Shown in pieces: positions 1 to 8,223 of a stretch of DNA of 38,088 nt (positions are counted from its first letter, which is position 1; every line of letters begins with the position of its first letter). Both the position numbers and the translations under genes were made by a program. Location: positions 1 to 38,088 of the forward strand of contig JAPSLQ010000013.1 in the NCBI GenBank assembly GCA_031180595.1, written 5' to 3'. The DNA comes from Isoptericola sp. Its GTDB lineage: Bacteria; Actinomycetota; Actinomycetes; Actinomycetales; Cellulomonadaceae. Under the pieces are notes generated by a model. It did not search any database. It was not told the origin of the DNA and saw only the letters and a program-made list of their open reading frames with translations.

Positions 1-521
1 GTCGTCGGGACCTCCGTGATCCCGGCCTGCTCGAAGAGCGCCTTGTTGTAGAACACGGCCTCCGTGGCCTGGATGAACGGCACACCGTGGTAGCCGCCGT
101 ACTGGGTGGCGTTCTGCAGCGCTGTGGGCGTGAGCTGGTCCTCCCAGCCGTACTCCTCGTAATACTGGGTGAGGTCGGCGCTCATCCCGACCTCCACGAG
201 CTCGCCGCCTAGCCCCGCGCCACCCCAGTACCGGTAGATGTCCGGACCTGCGTCGGTGCCGGCGGCCTGGCGCAGGGCGTCCTTGTGAGGGTCGGTGGCG
301 CGCTCCTCCGTCACGATGGTGATGCCGGGGTTCGCCTCCTCGAAGGCCTCGACGGCGGCGTCCCACACCTCCTGCCGCTCGCCTTCCTGCGTGAGCGTCC
401 AGACCGTGACCTCGCTCGCGCCTCCCTCGGCCTCGTTTCCGCCGCCGCCGCCGCAAGCTGCGGCTGTCAGGGCCATCGCGCTGATCGCGACAGAGCTGAC
501 GATCGTCTTGTTGTTGAGCAC
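1..521 (-). CDS. Extracellular solute-binding lipoprotein of a CUT1-type sugar ABC transporter (3' part cut by window edge)
   Basis: Reverse-strand reading from GTG at 521: MLNNKTIVSSVAISAMALTAAACGGGGG...SEVTVWTLTQEGERQEVWDAAVEAFEEANPGITIV...; lipobox TAAAC and SBP_bac_1-like N-terminus; open at window edge. Confidence 0.85.
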   Translation of the reverse strand, partial: MLNNKTIVSSVAISAMALTAAACGGGGGNEAEGGASEVTVWTLTQEGERQEVWDAAVEAFEEANPGITIVTEERATDPHKDALRQAAGTDAGPDIYRYWGGAGLGGELVEVGMSADLTQYYEEYGWEDQLTPTALQNATQYGGYHGVPFIQATEAVFYNKALFEQAGITEVPT

Positions 522-594
522 CTTTGCCTCCTTGGTGATGTGTCGCCCCCTGTCGGCGTCGACGTACCGAGCCGTCGGAAGGTCCGAACCTGCT

Positions 595-1641
595 TCAGGC
601 GGATACGTCTGCCTGCCACCGGGTGAACTCGTCGAGCTTGAGGAAGAAGTCCTCGAACATCAGCCGGACGTCGACCTGGGTGTAGACGCGCATCGGCCGT
701 GCGCCGCGCACGGGACGGTACGTGCCGTCCGCCGTGAGCTCCGGCGTCGGTCGCTCCTCGTAGGACGACGACGACGAGTCGGCCTGGAACGTCGAACGCA
801 GGGCAGTGAGCAGGACGAGCGGCGAGTCACCCAGCGCGTACGACTCGCACACCTCCAGGCCGTGGTCGTGCACGCGTTGCTGCTCGTACGCGACCTCCTC
901 GTACAGGTATCTCCCCAGGGCTCCGCAGGACGCGACACGCTTGCGCAGCTCGACGTCGGACACGAGGCACTGGCGGTAGACGTCCCGCGGGATCTGCCAG
1001 ATGGTCAGGTCCGGCGCACCGAACAGCACGCGGGCCGCGTTGATGTCGATCAGGAGGTTGTACTCGATCGGCATGGCATCCATCGGTGGCAGGGCGAGGC
1101 CGTCGTGCTCGGGGCCGCCGATCCAGATCAGGATGAGCCGTTGGCCGATCCTGGGCTCCAGCAGGTAGGCGGAGGCCAGGTCCGTCAGGCCCCCGCCTGC
1201 CGCGTAGAAGAGCGGGGTGGCGACGTCGTCACGCATCGCCTCGGCGATGATCGCCTGCGCGGCGGCAGACACCTGCGGGGTCGTGGTGTCGACCATCGCC
1301 TCTGCCGCCCCCTCGTAGATGCGCTCGGTGGAGTCCAGGCCCATCCGCGCGAAGACGTCGGCAGCCACCGCGCGCGCGTTCCGCGCCGTCTCGGGTCCGG
1401 GGTCCATCGGGTCACCGGGTCGCAGGTGCGAGGCGATGATCAGCCGGATGTCGACCGCCGGCGACAGCACGTGGTGGACGAGCTGGAAGAGGTCGTCCGG
1501 GTCGCCCGAGAAGTCGTTGTCGATGATCACACGGGACCGAGGCGCAGGAAACGCCTGGTTACGCCAAGGCGTCTCTCCGAGGCGCCATCGCTTCGAGAAG
1601 GGGACGTCGTGGTCGATCGGCGGCCCGGGTACACGTGTCAC
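595..1641 (-). CDS. Nucleoside hydrolase (IUNH) family protein
   Basis: RVIIDNDFSGDPDDLFQLVHHVLSP, an N-terminal Asp-rich Ca-site motif like inosine-uridine nucleoside hydrolases; GTG start with GGAG upstream. Confidence 0.8.
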   Translation of the reverse strand: MTRVPGPPIDHDVPFSKRWRLGETPWRNQAFPAPRSRVIIDNDFSGDPDDLFQLVHHVLSPAVDIRLIIASHLRPGDPMDPGPETARNARAVAADVFARMGLDSTERIYEGAAEAMVDTTTPQVSAAAQAIIAEAMRDDVATPLFYAAGGGLTDLASAYLLEPRIGQRLILIWIGGPEHDGLALPPMDAMPIEYNLLIDINAARVLFGAPDLTIWQIPRDVYRQCLVSDVELRKRVASCGALGRYLYEEVAYEQQRVHDHGLEVCESYALGDSPLVLLTALRSTFQADSSSSSYEERPTPELTADGTYRPVRGARPMRVYTQVDVRLMFEDFFLKLDEFTRWQADVSA

Positions 1642-1684
1642 AGCTGCTCCATCGCATCTTCATTCACGCTTGCATCCTCACCGC

Positions 1685-1714
1685 AGCGTAGGCACGCGGC
1701 TTCGGCGCTGTCAA
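1685..1714 (-). promoter_or_regulatory. Putative sigma70-type promoter of the nucleoside hydrolase-SBP operon
   Basis: Minus strand TTGACA (1714-1709), 18 bp spacer, TACGCT (1690-1685). Confidence 0.45.
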
Positions 1715-2090
1715 CGGCTCGCAGACATCGCGCATCCCTTGACATCGCCCCTACCCGCCCCTGCCGTGACGCGAGCACGAACTGCTCGACGATGACGCGC
1801 AGGACGTCTGGCTCCGGGCGTGGGGGCGAGGCAGAACACGATCGCGCGGGCCCTGGAGTCGATCGAAGGACGAGATTGGGTGCTCTCCCGAGTGGCCCAG
1901 CATCCGTACTCGCGTGATCGACTAGGCAGTCATCGCGACCATCGGGAACCCAACAACGCCTACGCCGACTACATCGGGCCCAGCTGGCTCGAGATCCGGG
2001 TCTGAACTGCGAGAACCGTCGGCGCCCGCAGCGTCGTTTCCTGGCGTCACGACCGCCGGAGCGCGGCGCCCCTGGACCGGCCGAGCGTCG

Positions 2091-3545
2091 TCAGTACTCG
2101 ACCGGCGTCTCCACGGACTGCCAGTGCCACGGCTCCGGGAGGCGTCCGTCCGGACCGGCCCAGTCCGGGTGCACCCAGCCGAACTGCTCGGCGTTGGCCT
2201 TGAGCCAGACGTACCGCGGGCTGCCGAACCCCTCCGGTCCGACGCTCACGTCGATCGCGGTGCCGAGGCCGTGGTTCGAGCAGCCGGGCGGGGCGGCGAG
2301 CGGGTTGGGGTCGGCGGGGTTGTAGACGGCGACCTGCTCGTCGTACGTGCGGTACCCGGAGTTGACCGGGAGGTCCCGCCCGAAGTGTGCTCGGTAGGCG
2401 TCGTTGAGCGCCTCGAGCCCGCCGATCAGGTCGGCCCGGACGGAGTGCTGCGGTGCCCACGGGATCGGCGCGAGGTCGGCCGGGTCCAGCGTGCCGGCCT
2501 CGGGGAACCACAGCTGATCGGGGAAGGGGCAGGTCACGGCGTCCTGTGCGGTCATCAGGTCGGTCGTGGCCCGGCCGAGGTCGGCGCGGCGGGCTGCCAG
2601 GCTCGCCGACGCGCGCTCGACCTCGGCGACCTCCGCCTCGTCCAGCCGTTCGGGCGCGGTCGCAGCCACCTCGCCGCGAGTCGACTCGAGGGCCGCGCGC
2701 AGCGCGGACCTGACGGACTCGCCCGCGCCCAGCCCCTCGGTGGCAGCCAGCACCTGCTCGGCCCGGCCCACGACCGGGCCCAGCTCGTCGCGCGCGTCGC
2801 CGGCCGCGGCGAGCGCGAACTCGAGTCGGGAGCGGTCGACCGCCGCGACGGCGCGTGCCAGCCCCTCCCGGGCGCGTGTGGCGTCGCCCGGCAACCGGGC
2901 CAGGATCGGGGTCTCCGCCAGGACGGCCCGGGCGTCGTCGATGGTGCCGGCGAGCGTGGTCCGGACACGGTCGTCGACCACCCGGCCCTCGGAGCCGTCG
3001 AGCGCGCTCCGTGCGACGGCGACCTGCGCGGTCAGGTCGTTCGCCTCGGTCCACATGAACCAGCCGACGGCACCGCCTGCGGCCACCAGGAAGGTGAGCG
3101 GCAGGACCACCAGCGCGCGCCCCCGTCGACCGCGGGCCAGGCGCTCCTGCCCGGGCGACCGGCCCGTCGCCCGCACGGTGAGGTGGAGCAACGCCCCGCC
3201 CACCGCCGCGCCGAGGGCGTACCACGCCAGGTCCGGTGCACCGAACGTCGTGCCGAGCACGAACCGGACGAGGGGGAACCGCTCGATCAACGGTGCGGGC
3301 GCGCCGGTGAGGTGCGACAGCTCGATCGCCGCGCACGCCGCGAGCGCGACGCCGGCGGCGACGACCGGCGTCGTGCGTGGACGGACGAGCGCCACGACCA
3401 GGGCGACGAGGGTCGCGTAGAGGCAGTCCCCGAGCGGCGCGCCCACCGCCTCGGGCAGCGTCGCCCGGCCCACCAGGCCCGTGACGACCACGACGACGGC
3501 GAGGACGGCCGTCGCCGTGCGAGGCGGGCGGGGTCGCGGGCTCAC
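2091..3545 (-). CDS. DUF2809-like membrane domain fused to VanY-type D-Ala-D-Ala carboxypeptidase
   Basis: N-terminal hydrophobic DUF2809-like region (GDCLYATLVALVVALVRPRTTPVVAAGVALAACAAIELSHLTGAP); C-terminal SGYRTYDEQVAVYN...CSNHGLGTAIDVSVG...WVHPDWAG...EPWHWQS, the VanY/peptidase M15 pattern. Confidence 0.8.
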   Translation of the reverse strand: MSPRPRPPRTATAVLAVVVVVTGLVGRATLPEAVGAPLGDCLYATLVALVVALVRPRTTPVVAAGVALAACAAIELSHLTGAPAPLIERFPLVRFVLGTTFGAPDLAWYALGAAVGGALLHLTVRATGRSPGQERLARGRRGRALVVLPLTFLVAAGGAVGWFMWTEANDLTAQVAVARSALDGSEGRVVDDRVRTTLAGTIDDARAVLAETPILARLPGDATRAREGLARAVAAVDRSRLEFALAAAGDARDELGPVVGRAEQVLAATEGLGAGESVRSALRAALESTRGEVAATAPERLDEAEVAEVERASASLAARRADLGRATTDLMTAQDAVTCPFPDQLWFPEAGTLDPADLAPIPWAPQHSVRADLIGGLEALNDAYRAHFGRDLPVNSGYRTYDEQVAVYNPADPNPLAAPPGCSNHGLGTAIDVSVGPEGFGSPRYVWLKANAEQFGWVHPDWAGPDGRLPEPWHWQSVETPVEY

Positions 3546-3563
3546 AGCGGGAAACCCTACCGA

Positions 3564-4184
3564 TCAGCCGGGTGCGCTCATGTCTCCGGTCTCGGGCGTG
3601 CCGTCGGCGAGCCCGTAACGCAGGTACACGGTGCCCTTCGGACCCGCGGCCGGTGGCTCGAGGAGCATGACGTTGGTCGGCACCGCGCCGCCGTCGAACA
3701 CCTTCTTCCCGACGCCGAGGACGATCGGGTGCACCCACAGGTCGATGCGGTCGAAGAGCTTCTCCCGCAGGAGTGTCTGCACCAGGTTGAGGCTCCCCAC
3801 GACCTTGATGTGCTCGTGCCTGTCCCGGATCTCGCGCACCGCGCCCGCCAGGTCCGGGCCGAGCTGTGCGGACCCTGACCACGAGAGGTCAGGCCTGCCG
3901 CGGGAGGCGACGTACTTCGGGACGCGGTTGAAGAGGGTGGCGATCGTGTCGTCGCCGCCCTGCTGGTGCGGCCAGTAGGCGGCGAAGATGTCGTACGTCC
4001 GCCGGCCGAGCAGGAGGGCGTCCGTGCCCTCGTACGCGGCGTCGACCTGCGCGCCAGCGACGTCGTCCAGCAAGGGCGCCTGCCAGCCGCCGAACGGGAA
4101 GCCCACCGGGTCCTCGTCAGGGCTGCCCGGCGACTGCCCGACGAGATCGAGGGTCGCGAAGAGCTCGATGTGGATGAGGCCCAT
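3564..4184 (-). CDS. Dihydrofolate reductase-family (RibD C-terminal-like) protein
   Basis: MGLIHIELFATLDLVGQ...LLLGRRTYDIFAAYWP...VPKYVASR...HIKVVGSLNLVQTLLREKLFDRIDLWVHPIVLGVGKKVF. Confidence 0.8.
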   Translation of the reverse strand: MGLIHIELFATLDLVGQSPGSPDEDPVGFPFGGWQAPLLDDVAGAQVDAAYEGTDALLLGRRTYDIFAAYWPHQQGGDDTIATLFNRVPKYVASRGRPDLSWSGSAQLGPDLAGAVREIRDRHEHIKVVGSLNLVQTLLREKLFDRIDLWVHPIVLGVGKKVFDGGAVPTNVMLLEPPAAGPKGTVYLRYGLADGTPETGDMSAPG

Positions 4185-4297
4185 GGTCTTCTCCCGACGA
4201 GGTGTCGTCTCGGTCAGAGGGGAGACCCGCATGGGCGACCGGACTCATCGGTGCGGCGGTGGTCCTGGATGACCGTCGTCGTCAGCCGTCCTCCGCG

Positions 4298-5566
4298 TCA
4301 CTCGACCCCGGCGCGTTCCGGCGCCGTACCCGAGGTGGCGGCGGAGGCCTGCGGTCCGGTTGGCGGTGGCGTCCCGACCCGCAGGGCGGACTCGACCACG
4401 TCGACGGGTTCGTGCCGACGGGCGTAGGCCTGGCGCTGGGTTCGCGTGCCTGAGCCGTCGCCGAGGATGGCGGTCACGACGGCCCGGACGTCGTCGGCCT
4501 CGTCGTGCTCCTCGAGGACCGGTCGGAGGAGGGCCAGCAGCTCGGCCACGACGCCGCCCGCGGGCGCGAGGGATCCGGTGGCGGGACTCACGAGGAGATC
4601 GTCGAGGCCGAACCGGCTGGCGCGCCACGTCCAGGCACGCAGCTCGGCGGCGCTGACGGGCGGGGGCGGCTGCCCGCCGCGCCACTGCCGGGCGGCGGTC
4701 TCGACGAGCGCACGCACCAGTGCGGCGAGGACGGCGGCGTGCGTCACGTCCATGCAGATGTCGGCCACGCGCACCTCCACGGTGGGGAAGTGGGCCGACA
4801 GGCGCGCATCGAAGTACAGCATGTCCTCGTCGAGCGGGACGCCGGAGTCCAGGAGCGCTCGAGCCTGCCGGTCGTACGCCGCGGCCGAGCCGAAGACGTC
4901 GCACGGCCCTGCGGTGGGCCACCGGCTCATGGCCTGGTAGCGGTAGCTGGCGGACCCCGAGTCCACCCCGTACCAGAACGGCGAGTTGGCGCTGAGGGCC
5001 AGCAGCACCGGCAGCCAGACCCGGATCCTGTCCAGCACCGCCACGCCCTCGTCCCGGTCGCCGACCTCGACGTGCACGTGGAAGCCGCACGTGAGGTGCC
5101 TGACGGCGAGCAGCCCGGCGTGGTGCTGGATCCGGAGGTAGCGCGGCTCGGGGACCAGGCTCGGCGGCTCGGCGAAGACCGACGTGGCCATCGCCACGAC
5201 CCGTCCACCGACCGCACGGGCAGCCGCGTCGGCCAGCGCCCGGCCCTCGCGGATGGCGGTGAGCTGCTCCGCGAACGTCGTGCAGGGAGGCCCGACGACC
5301 TCGATCTGCTCGCGCTGCAGCTCGACCGTCAGCTGGTGGTACGCGGGCGCCTCGGACGTTCTGGGCGACCGGGCGAGGTCAGGTGCGAGGAGCGGCTCCG
5401 CGGGCCGACCCGCCGTGGCCACGGCAGCCTGCGCGCGCTGCTGCGCGGCGTGCACGGCGTCCTGGCCCGCGGAGAGCGGGCGGTGCGTCCGGGCATCGAC
5501 GAGCAGCAGCTCCTCTTCCACACCGAAGCTCCGCACAGGCCACCCCGTTCTCGTGGATCCCTCCAT
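4298..5566 (-). CDS. ybdK: Carboxylate-amine ligase / glutamate-cysteine ligase-like (YbdK family)
   Basis: RSFGVEEELLLVDARTHRPLSAG...GFHVHVEVGDRDEGV...LSANSPFWYGVDSGSASYRYQAMSRWPTAGP; start set at MEGSTRTGW. Confidence 0.8.
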   Translation of the reverse strand: MEGSTRTGWPVRSFGVEEELLLVDARTHRPLSAGQDAVHAAQQRAQAAVATAGRPAEPLLAPDLARSPRTSEAPAYHQLTVELQREQIEVVGPPCTTFAEQLTAIREGRALADAAARAVGGRVVAMATSVFAEPPSLVPEPRYLRIQHHAGLLAVRHLTCGFHVHVEVGDRDEGVAVLDRIRVWLPVLLALSANSPFWYGVDSGSASYRYQAMSRWPTAGPCDVFGSAAAYDRQARALLDSGVPLDEDMLYFDARLSAHFPTVEVRVADICMDVTHAAVLAALVRALVETAARQWRGGQPPPPVSAAELRAWTWRASRFGLDDLLVSPATGSLAPAGGVVAELLALLRPVLEEHDEADDVRAVVTAILGDGSGTRTQRQAYARRHEPVDVVESALRVGTPPPTGPQASAATSGTAPERAGVE

Positions 5567-5674
5567 GGTGGGCACACGATGGAGGCACCCGCATCGGCAG
5601 CCCGACGTGGCGTGATGGGACGGTGAGGCGAGGCCCTCGAGTCGAGGCGGGACGGCGTTCCGGCGTAGACAGCC

Positions 5675-5704
5675 CCGCCCCGGCGTCACAGCGCGCCGGG
5701 GCGG
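5675..5704 (-). terminator. Strong hairpin, probable terminator of the P2-P1 operon
   Basis: CCGCCCCGGCG-tcacagcg-CGCCGGGGCGG perfect 11-bp stem, extendable after one mismatch; lies 19 bp beyond the P1 stop; no T-tract. Confidence 0.6.
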
Positions 5705-5722
5705 AGCTTCGGCGGGCCTACG

Positions 5723-8158
5723 TCAGCCCAGCGAGGCGCACTGGCCCGAGGCCGGGCCGGTCACCTCGTTCTCCGTCCCGCTCGGTGTCCACCGGTTGTC
5801 GCTGCACGCGAGCGGGCCGCCGACCTCGTTTCCGTCGACGACGACGTCGCCGCGGTTGCCGGTCAACGAGACGCGGGACTCGAACGTGTTGTCGCGCAGC
5901 TCGACCGATCCGAGGGTGTCGCGGACGGAGACCGTGCCCGACACGGTCGATCCCGTCACGACCACCCGTCCCGCGCCGGTAGCCCGCAACGGACCGTCGA
6001 TCGTGGCGTCGGTCGCGACGAGCGTCGCGTCGTCGGCCACGATGACCGGCCCGGCAACGGTCGCGTCGGCGAGGCACACTGTCCCGTTCGAGATGGTGAG
6101 CCTGCCCTCGTGGCCTCCGGTGACGGTCGAGTCGCAGTGCACCGCGGTGGCGAAACGGTAGACGTGCGTCCCTTCCGAGAACCAGACGCGACCGTCGGCA
6201 TCGACCGTGAGCGCGTGTGCGTTGCGGTCCACGACGACGTGTCGTTCGTCGCGGGCCGCGTCGAACCAGCCGAGGCCCTCCCCACCCCAGTCGACGTAGA
6301 GCCGGCCGTCGAGCGGGTTGAACTCGAGCTGCTGTGCGCCCTGTGCGCCGTCGAAGCCGCGCGAGACCTCGCGTGTGGCGACGTCGAGGGCGAACACCTC
6401 GCCCGCGGCGGTGCCCCAGAGGGTGCCCGCGCCGTCGAACGCGAGGTCGCTCACCGTGCCGGCTCCCGGGACGGGCGCCGTCTGCCAGAGCAGTTCACGG
6501 TCGTCGACCGACCAGGCGAAGACGACCGCCTCGCTGGCGCGCGGCTGGGTCGCCGTGTACCCGCCGTAGATCGACGAGGCACCGTAGACGATCCCGTCAC
6601 GGTACGTGAGCGCCACGATGCTCTGATCGGGGACGAGCCCACGCTCCTGGAAGACGACCTCCTCGGTCGCGGAGTCCCAGAGCAGGAAGACCCCGCCGTA
6701 GCGGTCGAGGCCGGGCTCTGTTCCGAGCGCCACGTACCGACCGGCACCAGTCAGCGCCCCGGCGCGCACCTGCTCCTCGCTCTTGAGATTGACGATCTGC
6801 CGGGGGTTCTCTGGCAGGCCAGGTTCGCTCGACGGCGAGTACTCGCTGCTGTTCCACAGCTGCGTCGGGTCGTACTCGTAGAGTCGCGCGTCAGGGTAGG
6901 CGCCGAGGTACGTGCGGTCGCCGATCGTGACCATCGCCTCCATCTGTGCGAACCGACGGAACGACGTCTGGTCGCCGGAAACACTGTCGAACGTGGCGAA
7001 GCCGCCGCTGAGGAACCCACCCGCGTGCACCCGGTCGCCTGCGCCTTGCGCGAGCACGGTGACGGGGATCGGCGTGCCAGGGATCTGCGCGTCGACGAAG
7101 TCGAACGCACCGGTCACCGGGGAGTAGCGGAACATCGAGCCGCGCCACAACAGGCCCACGATGCTCCTGCCGGGGAAGTCTGGGTCGTCGAGTTCCGCCC
7201 ACCCGATGCCCCTGGTGTTCGCCACCCGGCCCTCGAACGGCATGTCGGTAGGCGTGAGCGTGCGGGTCGTCGGGTCGTAGCCGTGCAGCCGCCCGTCGGC
7301 GACGAGGTACACGGTCCCGTCTGGGCCCGGCGCGGAGACGTCCAGGCCGTGCGCGGCCGGGATGTGGTCGACCCACTCCCCGGCGGCGACGTCGTAGACG
7401 AACAGGTCGTCGGGGGACGCCTCACCGTACCGGGCGTAGAGATGGCCGTCCCAGACGTTCAGGTCGTAGACGTACTCCGAGGCCGGGTCGGCGGCGGGCG
7501 GTGCGGGCAGCTCGGCCGTCGAGCCCGTGACGGGGTCGAGCGCGAAGACGCGGCTCGGCCGGCTCGTGCCGAGGTACACCGTGCCGTCCTCGTAGGCCAC
7601 GCTGCGGACGTAGTCTGAGCTCGAGACCCTGCCGTAGTCGCGGAACCTCCCCGTCGCCGGGTCGTAGGAGAACACCGCTCCGTTGGGTGACATGCCTCCG
7701 TAGACGACGCCGTTCTCGTCGCTGTCGAGCGACCACACGAACGTGCCGCTGGGCAGCGGGTTGCCGAGGTCGATGACGCCCGTAGCGGCGGTCCATCGGT
7801 AGAGGTGGGAGGAGCCGTAGCTGCCGACGTAGACCGATCCGTCGACCGAGACCTCGACGGCCCACGCGCCGCCCGAGCCGGGCAGCGGGTAGGTCGCCAC
7901 GAGCTCGCCGGTGTCTGGGTCCACGGCGTTGAGCGCCGCGGGAGTGCTGCTCGACGCGCTCCACAGCACCGTGTCGCCGTGAGGGCCGGACCCCACGTCG
8001 CCCCCGATCAGGAGGACGTCGCGGAGCGGCTCGCCGAGGTCCTCGACCGGCGACGCCGGCTCGGCTCCGGCGGTTGAGGTGAGGAGTCCAACCGTGATGG
8101 CGGCGGCGGTGAAGGAAGCGATGCCGCGCCAGGGTCGTCGTCGGGACGTTTCACTCAT
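5723..8158 (-). CDS. Secreted beta-propeller protein P1 with C-terminal Cys-flanked repeat tail
   Basis: Signal peptide MSETSRRRPWRGIASFTAAAITVGLLTSTAGA; many blade-like repeats (VYVGSYGSSHLYRW, VVYGGMSPNGAVFSYDPATG, VYLGTSRPSRVFALDPVTG); tail CDSTVTGGHEGRLTISNGTVCLADATVAGPV...GPLACSDN...VTGPASGQCASLG. Confidence 0.8.
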   Translation of the reverse strand: MSETSRRRPWRGIASFTAAAITVGLLTSTAGAEPASPVEDLGEPLRDVLLIGGDVGSGPHGDTVLWSASSSTPAALNAVDPDTGELVATYPLPGSGGAWAVEVSVDGSVYVGSYGSSHLYRWTAATGVIDLGNPLPSGTFVWSLDSDENGVVYGGMSPNGAVFSYDPATGRFRDYGRVSSSDYVRSVAYEDGTVYLGTSRPSRVFALDPVTGSTAELPAPPAADPASEYVYDLNVWDGHLYARYGEASPDDLFVYDVAAGEWVDHIPAAHGLDVSAPGPDGTVYLVADGRLHGYDPTTRTLTPTDMPFEGRVANTRGIGWAELDDPDFPGRSIVGLLWRGSMFRYSPVTGAFDFVDAQIPGTPIPVTVLAQGAGDRVHAGGFLSGGFATFDSVSGDQTSFRRFAQMEAMVTIGDRTYLGAYPDARLYEYDPTQLWNSSEYSPSSEPGLPENPRQIVNLKSEEQVRAGALTGAGRYVALGTEPGLDRYGGVFLLWDSATEEVVFQERGLVPDQSIVALTYRDGIVYGASSIYGGYTATQPRASEAVVFAWSVDDRELLWQTAPVPGAGTVSDLAFDGAGTLWGTAAGEVFALDVATREVSRGFDGAQGAQQLEFNPLDGRLYVDWGGEGLGWFDAARDERHVVVDRNAHALTVDADGRVWFSEGTHVYRFATAVHCDSTVTGGHEGRLTISNGTVCLADATVAGPVIVADDATLVATDATIDGPLRATGAGRVVVTGSTVSGTVSVRDTLGSVELRDNTFESRVSLTGNRGDVVVDGNEVGGPLACSDNRWTPSGTENEVTGPASGQCASLG

Positions 8159-8223
8159 GATGTATCTGCTCTCTGTTCGTTCTGGGACGTGCTCGGGTCG
8201 TCGGTTGGGTGTTGGTCTCGTTC

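Noticed and set aside
570-585. Inverted repeat TCGGA-AGG-TCCGA between nucleoside hydrolase and SBP
   Set aside because: Half-sites are in the opposite order from the candidate operator motif and arms are only 5 bp; likely chance or a minor hairpin.
295-1917. 540-aa plus-strand ORF opposite the nucleoside hydrolase
   Set aside because: Antisense shadow ORF typical of high GC; low-complexity Arg/Val/Asp composition, no motif; the minus-strand frame has clear family signatures.
1820-2005. 61-aa ORF in the gap between operons, possible small protein or gene remnant
   Set aside because: No RBS, no recognisable family; insufficient evidence for coding or pseudogene.
2124-3878. 584-aa plus-strand ORF opposite DUF2809-VanY
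   Set aside because: Arg/Gly/Glu-rich antisense shadow with no recognisable domain.
6110-7618. 502-aa plus-strand ORF opposite P1
   Set aside because: Antisense shadow ORF; no start context or motif.
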